A stretch of 39,552 nucleotides of DNA from Acidobacteriota bacterium (GCA_021828835.1 JAJZCY010000008.1:1-39552); one strand, 5' to 3'; shown: positions 24,278 through 32,819, counted from the first letter of the stretch. Made by a program: numbers and translations. Notes: generated by a model not told the origin, from the sequence alone.

Positions 24278-24721
24278 TTACTGGCTTTGGCGGGCGGCGC
24301 GGGCCGCCTCCACGCGCTTGCGGATCGCGTCATAGCGCTGCGCTGCGGTGCTGAAGCGGCTGATCAGGGCGCTGGTTTTGGCCAGAAATGCCGGATTGCG
24401 CTCATGGATCTTCTCGAGAAGCGGGGCGAATTTAGCCAGCAGAAAAAATCCTTCGCCGTTGCAATCCACAAAGAGGTCGGCCGAGACGGCCCCGTGCAGG
24501 GCCAGCGCGGCGGCCATCTCCCAGTAGCTCGTCACCTGGCGAAAGTAGGCGTTGTGGGGATCGGCCGGGTTCTCGGCGACGGCAAAGAACTCCTCCACCG
24601 TGCTCGGCCAGAATTCACCGGCGATCCAGGCCCGCGCCTGGCGCATGACCGGCTCTCTGCGCAGTTCGTACAGTCTGAGAATGATCTCGGCGTCAGCCGG
24701 AGTGGCGAGCATCTGTTCCAT
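24278..24721 (-). CDS. Uncharacterised 147-residue helical protein
   Basis: GGAG lies six bases upstream of the chosen ATG (MEQMLATPADAEIILRLYELRREPVMRQARAWIAG); the frame continues upstream but with no supporting site. The protein is predicted to be mostly alpha-helical, with aromatic and acidic positions (FWPSTVEEFFAVAENPADPHNAYFRQVTSYWEMAAALALHGAVSADLFVDCNGEGFFLLAKFAPLL) and a basic C-terminus. There is no signal peptide or metal-binding motif. The HNAYFRQVTSYWEMAAALALHGA stretch resembles DUF4760-like proteins, but I cannot assign it firmly. Confidence 0.72.
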   Translation of the reverse strand: MEQMLATPADAEIILRLYELRREPVMRQARAWIAGEFWPSTVEEFFAVAENPADPHNAYFRQVTSYWEMAAALALHGAVSADLFVDCNGEGFFLLAKFAPLLEKIHERNPAFLAKTSALISRFSTAAQRYDAIRKRVEAARAARQSQ

Positions 24722-24817
24722 GTTTTTCTCCGCGGGTTGTCCGAAGCCACATGGTAGCAGGCATGGCCCAAGGCATGACCCAAATTGGTAATTGCCATCT
24801 GTTTTCAAGAATTTATC

Positions 24818-24847
24818 TTGACCTGAGCGAGTTCGCCGCACTATCGT
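24818..24847 (+). promoter_or_regulatory. Possible promoter upstream of the S53 peptidase gene
   Basis: TTGACC (24818-24823) and TATCGT (24842-24847) are separated by 18 bases and match five and four of six consensus bases. The predicted leader would be about 120 bases. Confidence 0.3.
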
Positions 24848-24976
24848 GATGCGGATTCCGCTTGGGGCTTCCAGTTCACACAATTCAAACGCTGTTTCAG
24901 GGCTGTACTTTGACTCCCCGTTCTGCTTGCTGTCCGCTGGACGGACACAGGTTTGTAACACCGTAAGGAGGAACCC

Positions 24977-26287
24977 ATGTTACGTGTGCGTACGTTGGTC
25001 AGCGCATGTCTGCCAGTGATGCTGCTGGGCGCTTCTGCCCTGGGGCAGCGTCCTTTGCACGTCTACACCCCCACCTCGAGCCTGCCGCAGCAGTCGCAGA
25101 GCGCTTCGGGACCGACGGCGGTCCGCACCCATCTGCGCCTGCTGATCCCTTCCGCCACCCAGAAGAGCTTCGGCGCCGCGAAAAGCCAGCAGCGCGGCCT
25201 GCCTCCATTTCCAAGTTATTTCTTCGAGACGCCCGCATCCATCGCCTGTGTCTACGGATTAGTGGAGCCTACGCGCGGCTGCAACCCCAACATGGTCACA
25301 GCGGTGCCCACCGGCGGCAGCCGGGCCATCGCGCTGGTCGACGCTTACGATGATCCCACCGCCGAAGCCGATATCGAGGCATTCTCGAGCATGTTCGGCT
25401 TGGCCCCGGCCAACCTCCAGGTGGTGTATGCGCAGGGCAGCGAGCCGGCGCTGGATCCCACCGGCGGCTGGGAGCTTGAGGAGGCATTGGACACGCAGTG
25501 GGCACACGCCATGGCCCCGGGCGCCAAGATCTTCCTGGTCGAGACGGCGGATAACAGCTGGAGCAACCTGTTGCAGGGGGTCCAGATCGCCAGCCAACTG
25601 GTGGCGAAGGCCGGCGGCGGCGAGGTTTCCATGAGCTGGGGCGGCAGCGAGTTCGTAGGAGAGAATACCTTCGACAGCTACTTCACCACGCCCAAGGTCG
25701 TCTACCTAGCGTCTGCCGGCGACACGCCGGGGCCGGAGTATCCGAGTGTCTCTCCCAATGTGGTTTCGGCCGGTGGCACCACTAACTCCCGCAATCCGTA
25801 TACCGGAAACCTGATCGCGCAAAATAGTTGGCAGGATGCGGGCGGCGGCACCAGCGAAATTGAGCCGCGCCCGGCCTTCCAGAACAGTGTGGCGCGCATG
25901 GTGGGGGCGTACCGCGGAACCCCGGACGTCTCCTTCGATGCCAATCCCAACACCGGTCTGTGGGTCTATAACGCGAACCCCATCCTTGGCACAGGCTGGT
26001 TTGTGGTGGGTGGCACCAGCGCTTCGGCGCCGGCGCTGGCCGGCATCGTGAATCTGCAGGGTAACTTCTTCCCGAATAGCCAGGCGCAGAATGCGGCCTT
26101 CTATGCGGCGCGCGGAAACCAGATGAACGACGTCTTCTACGGAGACTGCGGCATCGACATCGGCTATCTCGCCATGCCCGGCTACGACTTATGCACCGGC
26201 CTGGGCACGATCCAGGGCGGCGGCCCGTTAGGCGGGAATGGCGGTCCTCAAGATCACGGATCTTCAGGCGGTGGCTTTGGCCATTAG
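24977..26287 (+). CDS. Secreted S53 family (sedolisin-like) serine-carboxyl peptidase
   Basis: This 436-residue protein has AAGGAGG about six bases before its ATG. A signal peptide (TLVSACLPVMLLGASALGQ) is followed by a short pro-region and the sedolisin catalytic domain from about residue 85. The catalytic Glu and Asp lie in ELEEALDTQWAHAMAPGAKI (E168, D172), the oxyanion Asp in ASAGDTPG, and the nucleophile Ser in GGTSASAPALAG (S348). The calcium site is in the segment DVFYGDCGIDIGYLAMPGYDLCTGLGT. A Gly-rich tail ends the chain. Sedolisins are acid-stable endopeptidases, fitting an acid-soil organism. The usual ~180-residue N-terminal prodomain is missing or much shortened, a variant seen in Acidobacteriota. 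It ends in a bidirectional terminator. Confidence 0.92.
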   Translation: MLRVRTLVSACLPVMLLGASALGQRPLHVYTPTSSLPQQSQSASGPTAVRTHLRLLIPSATQKSFGAAKSQQRGLPPFPSYFFETPASIACVYGLVEPTRGCNPNMVTAVPTGGSRAIALVDAYDDPTAEADIEAFSSMFGLAPANLQVVYAQGSEPALDPTGGWELEEALDTQWAHAMAPGAKIFLVETADNSWSNLLQGVQIASQLVAKAGGGEVSMSWGGSEFVGENTFDSYFTTPKVVYLASAGDTPGPEYPSVSPNVVSAGGTTNSRNPYTGNLIAQNSWQDAGGGTSEIEPRPAFQNSVARMVGAYRGTPDVSFDANPNTGLWVYNANPILGTGWFVVGGTSASAPALAGIVNLQGNFFPNSQAQNAAFYAARGNQMNDVFYGDCGIDIGYLAMPGYDLCTGLGTIQGGGPLGGNGGPQDHGSSGGGFGH

Positions 26288-26306
26288 CGCCTCCGCGACC
26301 AACAGC

Positions 26307-26336
26307 AAAATACCCTGCCCGTGGGCAGGGTATTTT
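26307..26336. terminator. Bidirectional intrinsic terminator
   Basis: A perfect 14-bp inverted repeat (AAAATACCCTGCCC / GGGCAGGGTATTTT) with a two-base centre sits between the convergent peptidase and mqnC genes. Each strand has a G/C stem followed by a T-rich run, so it can stop transcription from both sides. Confidence 0.93.
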
Positions 26337-26368
26337 GCGATCTGGGCTGCTAGGAATTCCGCCCGTCG

Positions 26369-27415
26369 CTAATTCAAAAACATCGTCCGGTAGAGCGTGT
26401 CGCGCTGTACCGGCATGAACCCCGCATCGCGGATAATCCGCCGCAGCTCTTCTTCCGTCGTGCAGTTGCTGGTGCCGGCTGCCTTGACCACGTTCTCTTC
26501 CAGCATCACCGAGCCCACATCGTTGCCGCCGAAGTGCAATCCCAGCTCCAGCACCTTCAGGCCCTGGGTGACCCAGCTCGCCTGCACGTTCTCGATGTTG
26601 TCGAGATAGAGGCGGGAGATGGCCAGTGTCTTCAGATACTCAACGGAAGTCGCTTCGTCCCAGCCGCGCCCGCCCAGCGCGGTGTGCTTCGGCTGGAAGC
26701 TCCAGGGGATGAAGGCGGTGAAGCCGCCGGTCTCTTCCTGAAGGTTGCGCACCACGTCGAAGTGGTTGATGCGCTGCTCCAGCGTCTCGCCCACGCCGAA
26801 CATCATCGTCGCCGTGGTCCTCATGCCGAGCTGGTGCGCGGTGCGGTGTACGTTGACCCAGTCCTCGGTGCGGCACTTCAGCCGCGCGATGCGGAAGCGC
26901 ACCTCATCGTCGAGAATCTCGGCGCCGCCGCCGGGGATGGAGTCGAGGCCGGCGTCGCGCAGCCGGGCGATGGTGGTGCGCAGGTCCAGGTTCGAGTACT
27001 CGGCAATCGCCAGCACTTCGGAGGCCGAGAGGCAGTGCAGCCAGATCTGCGGAAACTGCTGCTTGATGCCGCGGAAGAGATCTTCAAACCACTCGATCTT
27101 GAGATCGGGATGGATGCCGCCTTGCATCAGTACGCCGGTGCCGCCCATCTCCACCGTCTCGGCGATCTTCTGGTAGATAGTCTCGCGCTCCAGAATGTAG
27201 CCCTCGCTGGCCTTGGGGCCCTTGAGCGGGCGGTAGAAGGCGCAGAAGGTGCAGTACTCCGTGCAGAAATTGGTGTAGTTGATGTTGCGGTCGATGATGT
27301 AGCTGACCACGCCCTCGGGGTGCAGGCGGCGACGGACCGCATCCGCCTCAAACCCCACACCGATCAGGTCGGGAGAACGGAAGAAGTCAAGTGCCTGCTG
27401 GCGCGTAATGGGCAT
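26369..27415 (-). CDS. mqnC: Dehypoxanthine futalosine cyclase MqnC (menaquinone, futalosine pathway)
   Basis: This 348-residue radical-SAM enzyme cyclises dehypoxanthine futalosine to cyclic DHFL in the futalosine route to menaquinone. The iron-sulfur motif is CTEYCTFC (C51, C55, C58) within NINYTNFCTEYCTFCAFYRP. Other family marks are GVLMQGGIHPDLKIEWFEDLF, SIPGGGAEILDDEVR, MMFGVGETLEQRINH and GGFTAFIPWSFQPKHT. HFGGNDVGSVMLEENVVKAAG near the C-terminus distinguishes MqnC and MqnE from other radical-SAM proteins; the overall length and sequence favour MqnC. No other mqn gene is in the window. The ribosome binding site is weak. Confidence 0.95.
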   Translation of the reverse strand: MPITRQQALDFFRSPDLIGVGFEADAVRRRLHPEGVVSYIIDRNINYTNFCTEYCTFCAFYRPLKGPKASEGYILERETIYQKIAETVEMGGTGVLMQGGIHPDLKIEWFEDLFRGIKQQFPQIWLHCLSASEVLAIAEYSNLDLRTTIARLRDAGLDSIPGGGAEILDDEVRFRIARLKCRTEDWVNVHRTAHQLGMRTTATMMFGVGETLEQRINHFDVVRNLQEETGGFTAFIPWSFQPKHTALGGRGWDEATSVEYLKTLAISRLYLDNIENVQASWVTQGLKVLELGLHFGGNDVGSVMLEENVVKAAGTSNCTTEEELRRIIRDAGFMPVQRDTLYRTMFLN

Positions 27416-27457
27416 ACATCCATGATACAGGGGCTTACAACCACAGCGGGACGCCGC

Positions 27458-27634
27458 TCAGTGCGCCCGAAACAGAAAGATGCCGCGGGTGAGCAGCCGC
27501 CGCCCCTGGGTGCGCGCCAGGTTCGATGCGGTCGAAATGCCGCTGAAGAGGATGAAAAAATCCAGAAATGCCCGGAAGCGGCTTTGGTTGTTCACGGTGG
27601 ACATCGGGGAAGCCTCGAAGCTCACAGTTTCCAT
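27458..27634 (-). CDS. Possible small membrane protein (58 residues)
   Basis: An ATG-started frame codes for 58 residues with one hydrophobic segment (FRAFLDFFILFSGISTASNLA) and a basic C-terminus (RRLLTRGIFLFRAH). A second ATG ten codons in has GAGG eight bases upstream and may be the real start, giving 48 residues. It lies between the GH51 gene and mqnC on the same strand. The hydrophobic helix plus basic tail is protein-like, but with no known family and a weak start it stays tentative. The rest of the gap holds nothing I can identify. Confidence 0.35.
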   Translation of the reverse strand: METVSFEASPMSTVNNQSRFRAFLDFFILFSGISTASNLARTQGRRLLTRGIFLFRAH

Positions 27635-27701
27635 TCTATTGGAGAAGCTGAGGCGTGCGCCGGTTGCAAAATCAGCGCGGGCGCACGCCCCGCCTGCGGC
27701 T

Positions 27702-29585
27702 TCAGTAGGTCAGGTCGAGCGCGTTGACCGAATAGGGAGCAAAGGTTTCGGTGAAATTTGGGCCGGAGAGCGTCACCGTCTGCTTCACCGGTACAATCTC
27801 GCGTGGATTCTCGATGCTGTTCGTCGCGTTCGGGGTTTTGCCGCTGAGCGTGGTGAGCACGGCTTGCGCTCCCACCTTCCCCGTGCCGTGGAGATCGATG
27901 GCCACCTGGGCGGCCGTCGAGTTGGCATTCACAATCTTGAGATAGAGCTTGCGCTTCTGCGGGTCACGGGTGGCGGAGACGTAGACGCGCGGTCCCGCGT
28001 TCTGAAGGTGGGCGGGAACAATCTGCGTCCCCAGGTTGGCCGCGAACATCACCTGCATCCAGTAGCTGGGCGAGCCGTAGCTGGTCAGCGCGTTGTAACC
28101 GATCAGGTCCGGAGCCCATTGCATCGCGCCCGGGTTCACGTTGACGAACAGCGGCGCATAGCTGGCCATCACTACCAGATCGCTGTTGCGCTCCAGCCCG
28201 GTGAGCCAGGCCGCATCGGCCAGTGCGGCCTGCAAGTCCGGCGTGGGGCTGCCCTCGCGCGTAGCCCACTCGCCCACGAAGATCTTCGGCCCGGTGCGGG
28301 AATGGTTGTCGTAGTGGTGGGCATCGGAGAACGCCTTCTCGGCCGTCATGTAGAAATGCTCATCAAGCACGTCCGGCCTCACGCTCTTCACCGGCGCGGT
28401 CGCGATCAACTGGATCTGCGGATAAGCCTGTTTGATGGCCTTGTAGAACTGGGCAAACCGGCCGTCGTAGCCGGAGCGGTCAAACCAGTCTTCGTTGCCA
28501 ATCTCCACGTACTTCAGAGCGAAGGGAGCAGGATGGCCGTCCTTGGCGCGCTCGGCGCCCCACTTGGTGTCGGTGCCGCCGGTGACGTACTGGATCTCGT
28601 CGAGGGCGTCTTGCACGTAGGGCTCCAGCGCGGGGCCTGGATTCACGTGCTCATGATGCAGCGAGTAGCCGGCGTACACGGCCAACACCGGCTGCATGTG
28701 CAGATCCTGGCACCACTCCAGGAACTCCAGCAGCCCCATGCCATCGGACGATTGATAGCCCCAGGGACTGCGATGCGTGGGCCGGTCAACCCAGGGACCG
28801 ATGGTCTTCTTCCACTCGAAGCGCTGGTTGATGGTATCGCCTTCCAGGTAATTGCCGCCCGGGAAGCGCAGGAAGCTGGGGTGCATGGCGGCCAGCTTCT
28901 GCATCAGGTCGATGCGGTTGCCGTGGTTGTCGTAGGTGGGCGGAAAGAGCGAGACCAGATCGAACCATACGGTGGCCGGGCGCGCGACGGTCAGGACCAG
29001 GTGATTGTTCATCGATGTCGCGACCGCGCCGGTCTTCAGCGTGTACTTGTATTCCTTCCACCCGCTGCCGATGTTGGTGACAGTGGCCGTGGCGGCCGTC
29101 GCGCCGGTCTGGTCGTTGATCAGGCTGACGGTGACGGGCAGCCCAGGCGCATCCGTCTTGGCCCAGAAGGAGCCGGTGTAGACGGTGTGGGGGCGAACCG
29201 GGAAGCCCCAGTAGCCGTCATTCTCCACGCCGGCCGGAGAATCCGCTGACGCCGAGGTTACGCTCACCTTGATGCTCCGGGGAAGCGCCGAACTCGGGCC
29301 GGTGGTCTGGTCCGCGGAGATGCTGACCTGCGACTTGCCGCGCGCCACCATATTCCAGTGCACCAGCCGGCCAAAGCCGGTGCCGGGTACGCGATCCTGC
29401 ACCAGTTCGCCGTAGAGGCCGCCGTCATAGGAGTGGTTGATCTCCTCGGTCATCAACCCATAGAGCGTGGGACTGACCGCGGCCGTGGGATGGCTGACGT
29501 CGATCGTCAGGGTCGGAGTTTGGGCAGCGGCCGCAACCACGCCAAAAGCAGCAACAAGGGAAACCAGCACCGATGTGTTTTTCAT
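27702..29585 (-). CDS. Secreted GH51 alpha-L-arabinofuranosidase-like glycosidase
   Basis: The 627-residue protein begins with a signal peptide (MKNTSVLVSLVAAFGVVAAAAQ). A GH51 pattern follows: SPTLYGLMTEEINHSYDGGLYGELVQ, then a carbohydrate-binding-like insert (residues about 95-210, YWGFPVRPHTVYTGSFWAKTD), then the TIM barrel with LRFPGGNYLEGD. The acid/base Glu is in EIGNEDWF (residue about 365) and the nucleophile Glu in KIFVGEWA (residue about 439), preceded by DEHFY. GH51 enzymes release arabinose from arabinan and arabinoxylan. An internal ATG was preferred because the seven-residue longer form needs a TTG start; neither has a good ribosome binding site. A PfkB sugar kinase lies just upstream on the same strand, suggesting linked sugar use. 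Confidence 0.92.
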   Translation of the reverse strand: MKNTSVLVSLVAAFGVVAAAAQTPTLTIDVSHPTAAVSPTLYGLMTEEINHSYDGGLYGELVQDRVPGTGFGRLVHWNMVARGKSQVSISADQTTGPSSALPRSIKVSVTSASADSPAGVENDGYWGFPVRPHTVYTGSFWAKTDAPGLPVTVSLINDQTGATAATATVTNIGSGWKEYKYTLKTGAVATSMNNHLVLTVARPATVWFDLVSLFPPTYDNHGNRIDLMQKLAAMHPSFLRFPGGNYLEGDTINQRFEWKKTIGPWVDRPTHRSPWGYQSSDGMGLLEFLEWCQDLHMQPVLAVYAGYSLHHEHVNPGPALEPYVQDALDEIQYVTGGTDTKWGAERAKDGHPAPFALKYVEIGNEDWFDRSGYDGRFAQFYKAIKQAYPQIQLIATAPVKSVRPDVLDEHFYMTAEKAFSDAHHYDNHSRTGPKIFVGEWATREGSPTPDLQAALADAAWLTGLERNSDLVVMASYAPLFVNVNPGAMQWAPDLIGYNALTSYGSPSYWMQVMFAANLGTQIVPAHLQNAGPRVYVSATRDPQKRKLYLKIVNANSTAAQVAIDLHGTGKVGAQAVLTTLSGKTPNATNSIENPREIVPVKQTVTLSGPNFTETFAPYSVNALDLTY

Positions 29586-29651
29586 GCTGAAGGCACTATA
29601 TCGCAAGACACGCGGAGCAAAGGACCGGAGCGCAGAGCGCCGTCGTCGCCT

Positions 29652-30614
29652 CTACTGCTCGATGGCTGCTGCAATGGCGTCCCGCACCTCGCCGGGCAGG
29701 GCGGGCATGGCGCCGGACTGCGAGGCGACCCATGCTCCCCAGCGGTTGCCGGCTTCATTGAGCCGCCGCAACGGCGCGCCGCGCAGCAGGTAGTGCGTGA
29801 GTGCTGCCGTAAAGGCGTCGCCCGCGCCAATGCTGTCCGCCACGGTGAGGGCAAAGCCCGGGTGCTCGTCCCACTCGTCGTTGCTGACCAGCAGGCTGCC
29901 CTGGGCGCCGCGGGTGATGGCGACCAGCCGCAGGCCGGGGAGGGATCGCAGGAGGCGCTTTGCGCCTTGCCGCAAAGCGTCGCCGCCGGAGCTCTCGGAG
30001 CTTTCGAAACCCAGCAGGGCCAGTACCTGCGGCAGTTCCGCCTGATTCATCTTCACCACGCTGGCCAGCTCCAGCGATTCCTGCACGATTTCGCCGGACA
30101 CATAAGGCGGGCGCAGATTCACGTCGAAGACGCGGATGCAGCGGGACGGGGTCTCGGCGGCAAGAGTCTGGATGGTCTGGCGCGACTGCGTGCTGCGTTG
30201 CGCCAGCGAGCCGAAGCAGATGGCGTCGGCTCGCTCGGCGAGCCGCACCCACTCGTCCGAAAGGGAAAGAAAGTCCCATGCGGCGGGTTCGTGAATCGTG
30301 TAGCGGGGCTCATCGTTGACGAACTCGACGGTGACGCGGCCGGTCGCGTGTGCGGGATCGATCTCCACCAGGCTCGTATCCACCGACATGCCATCCAGTT
30401 GCTGGATCGCCCGGCGGCCAAGGTCGTCGCGGCCAATGCGGCTGAGGATAACGGCGTGATTGCCGAGGCGCCCGGCCATGGCCGTAAAGTTGGCGGACGC
30501 GCCTCCCAGCAGCGCCACGGGTTCAGCGGCAGGAGCCCCGTTCGGCCGCGGTCCCGCTGGCAGAATGTCCCAGAGCAGTTCTCCGATGCCGAGGACCAGG
30601 TGCGGTGCCTCCAT
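29652..30614 (-). CDS. PfkB-family sugar kinase, fructokinase-like
   Basis: This 320-residue protein has GGGAG five bases before the chosen ATG; the ATG 12 codons upstream has a site only two bases away. LVLGIGELLWDILPAGPRPNG and LLGGASANFTAMAGRLG are the fructokinase-type N-terminal substrate motifs, where GE.LWD is typical of bacterial fructokinases. SIGAGDAFTAALTHYLL near the C-terminus carries the GAGD catalytic site. VFDVNLRPPYVSGEIV matches the D.N.R motif of this subfamily. It would phosphorylate fructose or a related sugar in the cytoplasm. The 66-base gap to the arabinofuranosidase gene and same orientation suggest co-transcription. Confidence 0.9.
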   Translation of the reverse strand: MEAPHLVLGIGELLWDILPAGPRPNGAPAAEPVALLGGASANFTAMAGRLGNHAVILSRIGRDDLGRRAIQQLDGMSVDTSLVEIDPAHATGRVTVEFVNDEPRYTIHEPAAWDFLSLSDEWVRLAERADAICFGSLAQRSTQSRQTIQTLAAETPSRCIRVFDVNLRPPYVSGEIVQESLELASVVKMNQAELPQVLALLGFESSESSGGDALRQGAKRLLRSLPGLRLVAITRGAQGSLLVSNDEWDEHPGFALTVADSIGAGDAFTAALTHYLLRGAPLRRLNEAGNRWGAWVASQSGAMPALPGEVRDAIAAAIEQ

Positions 30615-30685
30615 GCGTGCTCCCTCTGCGTTCAGCTTTGCTGCTCCCATGGCCTTCCGTCAATGTCCTTTTGCGGCCGGATCAG

Positions 30686-31468
30686 CTATTTGCCGGCCCA
30701 GCGAAAGATGGAGCAGTCTTCCCAGGGGGTTGCCATGTATTCGCCGTCCGGCTGGTTGTTGAGAATGTTGCGTTCGGCGGCGGCGTCGGCGGGCGAGCGC
30801 CGCACCGGCCCGGCGAACAGGCGCTCGAAGCCGGGCTGGGTGTGGAGAACGATCTCCTGCTCATTATTCACATACAGAATGTCGAGTTCGCCGGGACGGT
30901 TGGCGAACTGACGGACCCATTGCCGCACCAGGCGTCGCAGCACCGGCGCTCCGAACGGGTTGAACAGGAACGCCACGCAGCGCCCGGCGGGCAGCTTGAA
31001 CTCAGTGGCATCGCAGCAGTGCATGCGCATGGACGCCTGGGCGCGCCCGGCGAGCCTCCAGCGCTGCATGTTCCTGCGGCCGATGCGGGCCAGCGTGGGG
31101 TGCAGCTCGACCCCCAGCACGGCGCGAAACGGATGCTCGGCGGCGAGGAGCATCGCACGCCCCATCCCCGCTCCGTAGTCGATGAAGGTGTAGCTGTCGA
31201 GCGGAGCCGCAGGACGGCAGCGACGCCAGCGGGTCAGCAGGGAATTGAAGACGGAGGGGGCCACCCCGTAGTAGGCGGTGGCGTGCCGGTCGTGAGGATG
31301 GCCGGCGCCCAGATGGCGGCCGGCGATCAGGCCGCTGGTGCGTACCCCGAACTCCACATCGAAGGGATGGCGGAGGAAACCATCACCGATGGTCAATCCG
31401 GGCAACAGACGCCGCTGCGGCAGCCTGTTCCCGGTGAGATCATGGATGTCAGGCCTGGGGGTCCGCAC
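30686..31468 (-). CDS. Class I SAM-dependent methyltransferase, substrate unknown
   Basis: The 260-residue protein uses a GTG start with AAGG seven bases upstream. SAM-binding motif I is TFIDYGAGMGRAMLLAAEHPFRAVLGVELHP (D.G.G.GR...E), then motif post-I MRMHCCDATEFKLPAG and motif II VAFLFNPFGAPVLRRLVRQW. The N-terminal 75 residues (FDVEFGVRTSGLIAGRHLGAGHPHDRHATAYYGVAPSVFNSLL) fit relatives in the same fold (DFDRRYGVDT..), often annotated only as class I methyltransferase. The substrate could be a small molecule, lipid or protein; I cannot choose. It is 71 bases upstream of the fructokinase-like gene and may be in the same unit. Confidence 0.83.
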   Translation of the reverse strand: MRTPRPDIHDLTGNRLPQRRLLPGLTIGDGFLRHPFDVEFGVRTSGLIAGRHLGAGHPHDRHATAYYGVAPSVFNSLLTRWRRCRPAAPLDSYTFIDYGAGMGRAMLLAAEHPFRAVLGVELHPTLARIGRRNMQRWRLAGRAQASMRMHCCDATEFKLPAGRCVAFLFNPFGAPVLRRLVRQWVRQFANRPGELDILYVNNEQEIVLHTQPGFERLFAGPVRRSPADAAAERNILNNQPDGEYMATPWEDCSIFRWAGK

Positions 31469-31513
31469 GGTTGAACCTTAGCACGAAATGGGGATGAACG
31501 CGCTCTGCATCGC

Positions 31514-31879
31514 TTAGGTGGCGTGCATCAGGCTGAAGAGCAACACCGCCAGCACAATGGTGCTGACCACAACGTAAAGGCGGTCGCGCTCCAGTGCAAA
31601 GCCGGCAATCGCCATCACCACGCGTGCCACCGGCGTGGCGATCAGCAGCAGAAGCCCGAGCTGGATGATGCCGGCGCTGTTGAGGTGAAACGCGGAGTGC
31701 ACGATGCCGGCCACGGTGCGCACATTGTCGCCGCCCGGGACGAACGTCTGGTAGTGGACGTATTCGTGGTGGTGCTGGAACAGATAGGCGACGCCGCCAG
31801 TGAAGACAACCGCGGCCGCGATCAATACGCCGGTGCGCAGCAGATTGCCGATGACATTTTCGAGCCGGTTATCGTCCAT
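31514..31879 (-). CDS. DUF1634 membrane protein
   Basis: The 121-residue protein contains three membrane segments (LLRTGVLIAAAVVFTGGVAYLF, IIQLGLLLLIATPVARVVMAIAGFAL, LYVVVSTIVLAVLLFSL). The N-terminal NVIGNLLRTGV and the loop with HYQTFVPGGDNVRTVAGIV are DUF1634 traits. The ATG follows GGAAGGG located inside the previous gene and begins two bases after its stop, so translation is coupled. DUF1634 proteins occur almost always next to TauE/SafE permeases and are thought to form part of the same transport or anion-export system. Confidence 0.88.
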   Translation of the reverse strand: MDDNRLENVIGNLLRTGVLIAAAVVFTGGVAYLFQHHHEYVHYQTFVPGGDNVRTVAGIVHSAFHLNSAGIIQLGLLLLIATPVARVVMAIAGFALERDRLYVVVSTIVLAVLLFSLMHAT

Positions 31880-31881
31880 GT

Positions 31882-32721
31882 CTACACCCTTCCCATGACG
31901 CCGTTGAGGATCATCTCGACGGCGAGCGCGAAGATCACCACGGCGAACACGATGCGCAGCGTGCGCACCCGCGCGTGCACCAGCACCTTGGATCCGGCAA
32001 AGGCGCCGGCCAGAACCCCCAGCATCACCGGCATGGCGATGCGCGGCTCAATGTAGCCGCGGCTCAGATAAACGCCGGCGCTGGCCGCTGCGGTTACGCC
32101 GATCATGAAGTTGCTGGTCGTGGTGGACACCTTGAAGGGGATGCGCATCGCCCGGTCCATGGCGATGACCTTCACCGCGCCCGAGCCGATGCCCAGCAGC
32201 CCGGAGAGCGCGCCCGCCCCGAACATCAGGCCGAACCCGGCGGGAACATTGCAGACTCCGTATTCCTTCTCAACGCCCCGCACAGGATAGGAGCCGCCCA
32301 GGCGCAGCAGCTTGCCCAGCCGGTCCGAGGCTACCGGCAGCACGCTCTCCAGTGCTCCGCGCGCCACCGACTGATAGGCCGACTGGATGAGGACTAGTCC
32401 GAAGATAATGGCCAGGATGTGGGTGCTGACGTGGCCGGCGATGTAGGCGCCCACCACCGCGCCGATGGTGGTGGCGATCTCCAGAAACATGCCGATGCGG
32501 ATGTTGGAGAAGCCCTCCCGGACGTATGCGGCAGCCGCCCCCGAGGAGGTGGCGATGACGGAGACCAGCGAGGCGCCGATGGCGTACTTCATGTCCACGC
32601 CAAGCGCCAGCGTGAGCGCTGGAACCACAATAACCCCGCCGCCAAGGCCGGTAAGCGCGCCAAGAAAGCCAGCAAGGGCAGAGATGCTGCACACGATGAG
32701 AGTGAAAAAGGTGACTGTCAT
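31882..32721 (-). CDS. TauE/SafE family sulfite/organosulfonate exporter
   Basis: This 279-residue membrane protein has about eight helices in two repeats. Hallmarks are GFLGALTGLGGGVIVVPALTLALGVDMKYAIGASLVSVIATSSGAAAAYV in the first half and GALSGLLGIGSGAVKVIAMDRAMRIPFKVSTTTSNFMIGVTAAAS in the second, with the G(L/I)G.G repeat signature. Such permeases export sulfite, sulfoacetate or other small organic sulfur anions. It pairs with DUF1634. A strong ribosome binding site is absent, and an inverted repeat sits 30-51 bases upstream of the start, overlapping an AT-rich possible -10 element. The SQR-like gene at the left end of the window is too far away to be linked. Confidence 0.92.
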   Translation of the reverse strand: MTVTFFTLIVCSISALAGFLGALTGLGGGVIVVPALTLALGVDMKYAIGASLVSVIATSSGAAAAYVREGFSNIRIGMFLEIATTIGAVVGAYIAGHVSTHILAIIFGLVLIQSAYQSVARGALESVLPVASDRLGKLLRLGGSYPVRGVEKEYGVCNVPAGFGLMFGAGALSGLLGIGSGAVKVIAMDRAMRIPFKVSTTTSNFMIGVTAAASAGVYLSRGYIEPRIAMPVMLGVLAGAFAGSKVLVHARVRTLRIVFAVVIFALAVEMILNGVMGRV

Positions 32722-32750
32722 GAGAGATCGGTGGGCGAAGCGGCCGGTTC

Positions 32751-32772
32751 TGTTCTCTCTTTAATTAGAACA
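32751..32772 (-). promoter_or_regulatory. Inverted-repeat operator candidate upstream of TauE/SafE
   Basis: TGTTCT (32751-32756) and AGAACA (32767-32772) form TGTTCT-N10-AGAACA, centred 40 bases upstream of the permease ATG. On the minus strand the spacer contains TAATTA, a plausible -10 element, so a repressor bound here could block initiation. The assignment is structural only. Confidence 0.45.
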
Positions 32773-32819
32773 TCCCGCAGCGGGGGAAGATGAAGCGCGG
32801 GTGACCGGGAACACAGGCC

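Noticed and set aside
27480-29249. A 589-residue plus-strand open frame
   Set aside because: It is the antisense shadow of the GH51 gene, whose catalytic motifs are intact on the minus strand.
29358-30911. A 517-residue plus-strand open frame
   Set aside because: It is the antisense shadow of the fructokinase-like gene and its flanks; no domain or signal supports it.
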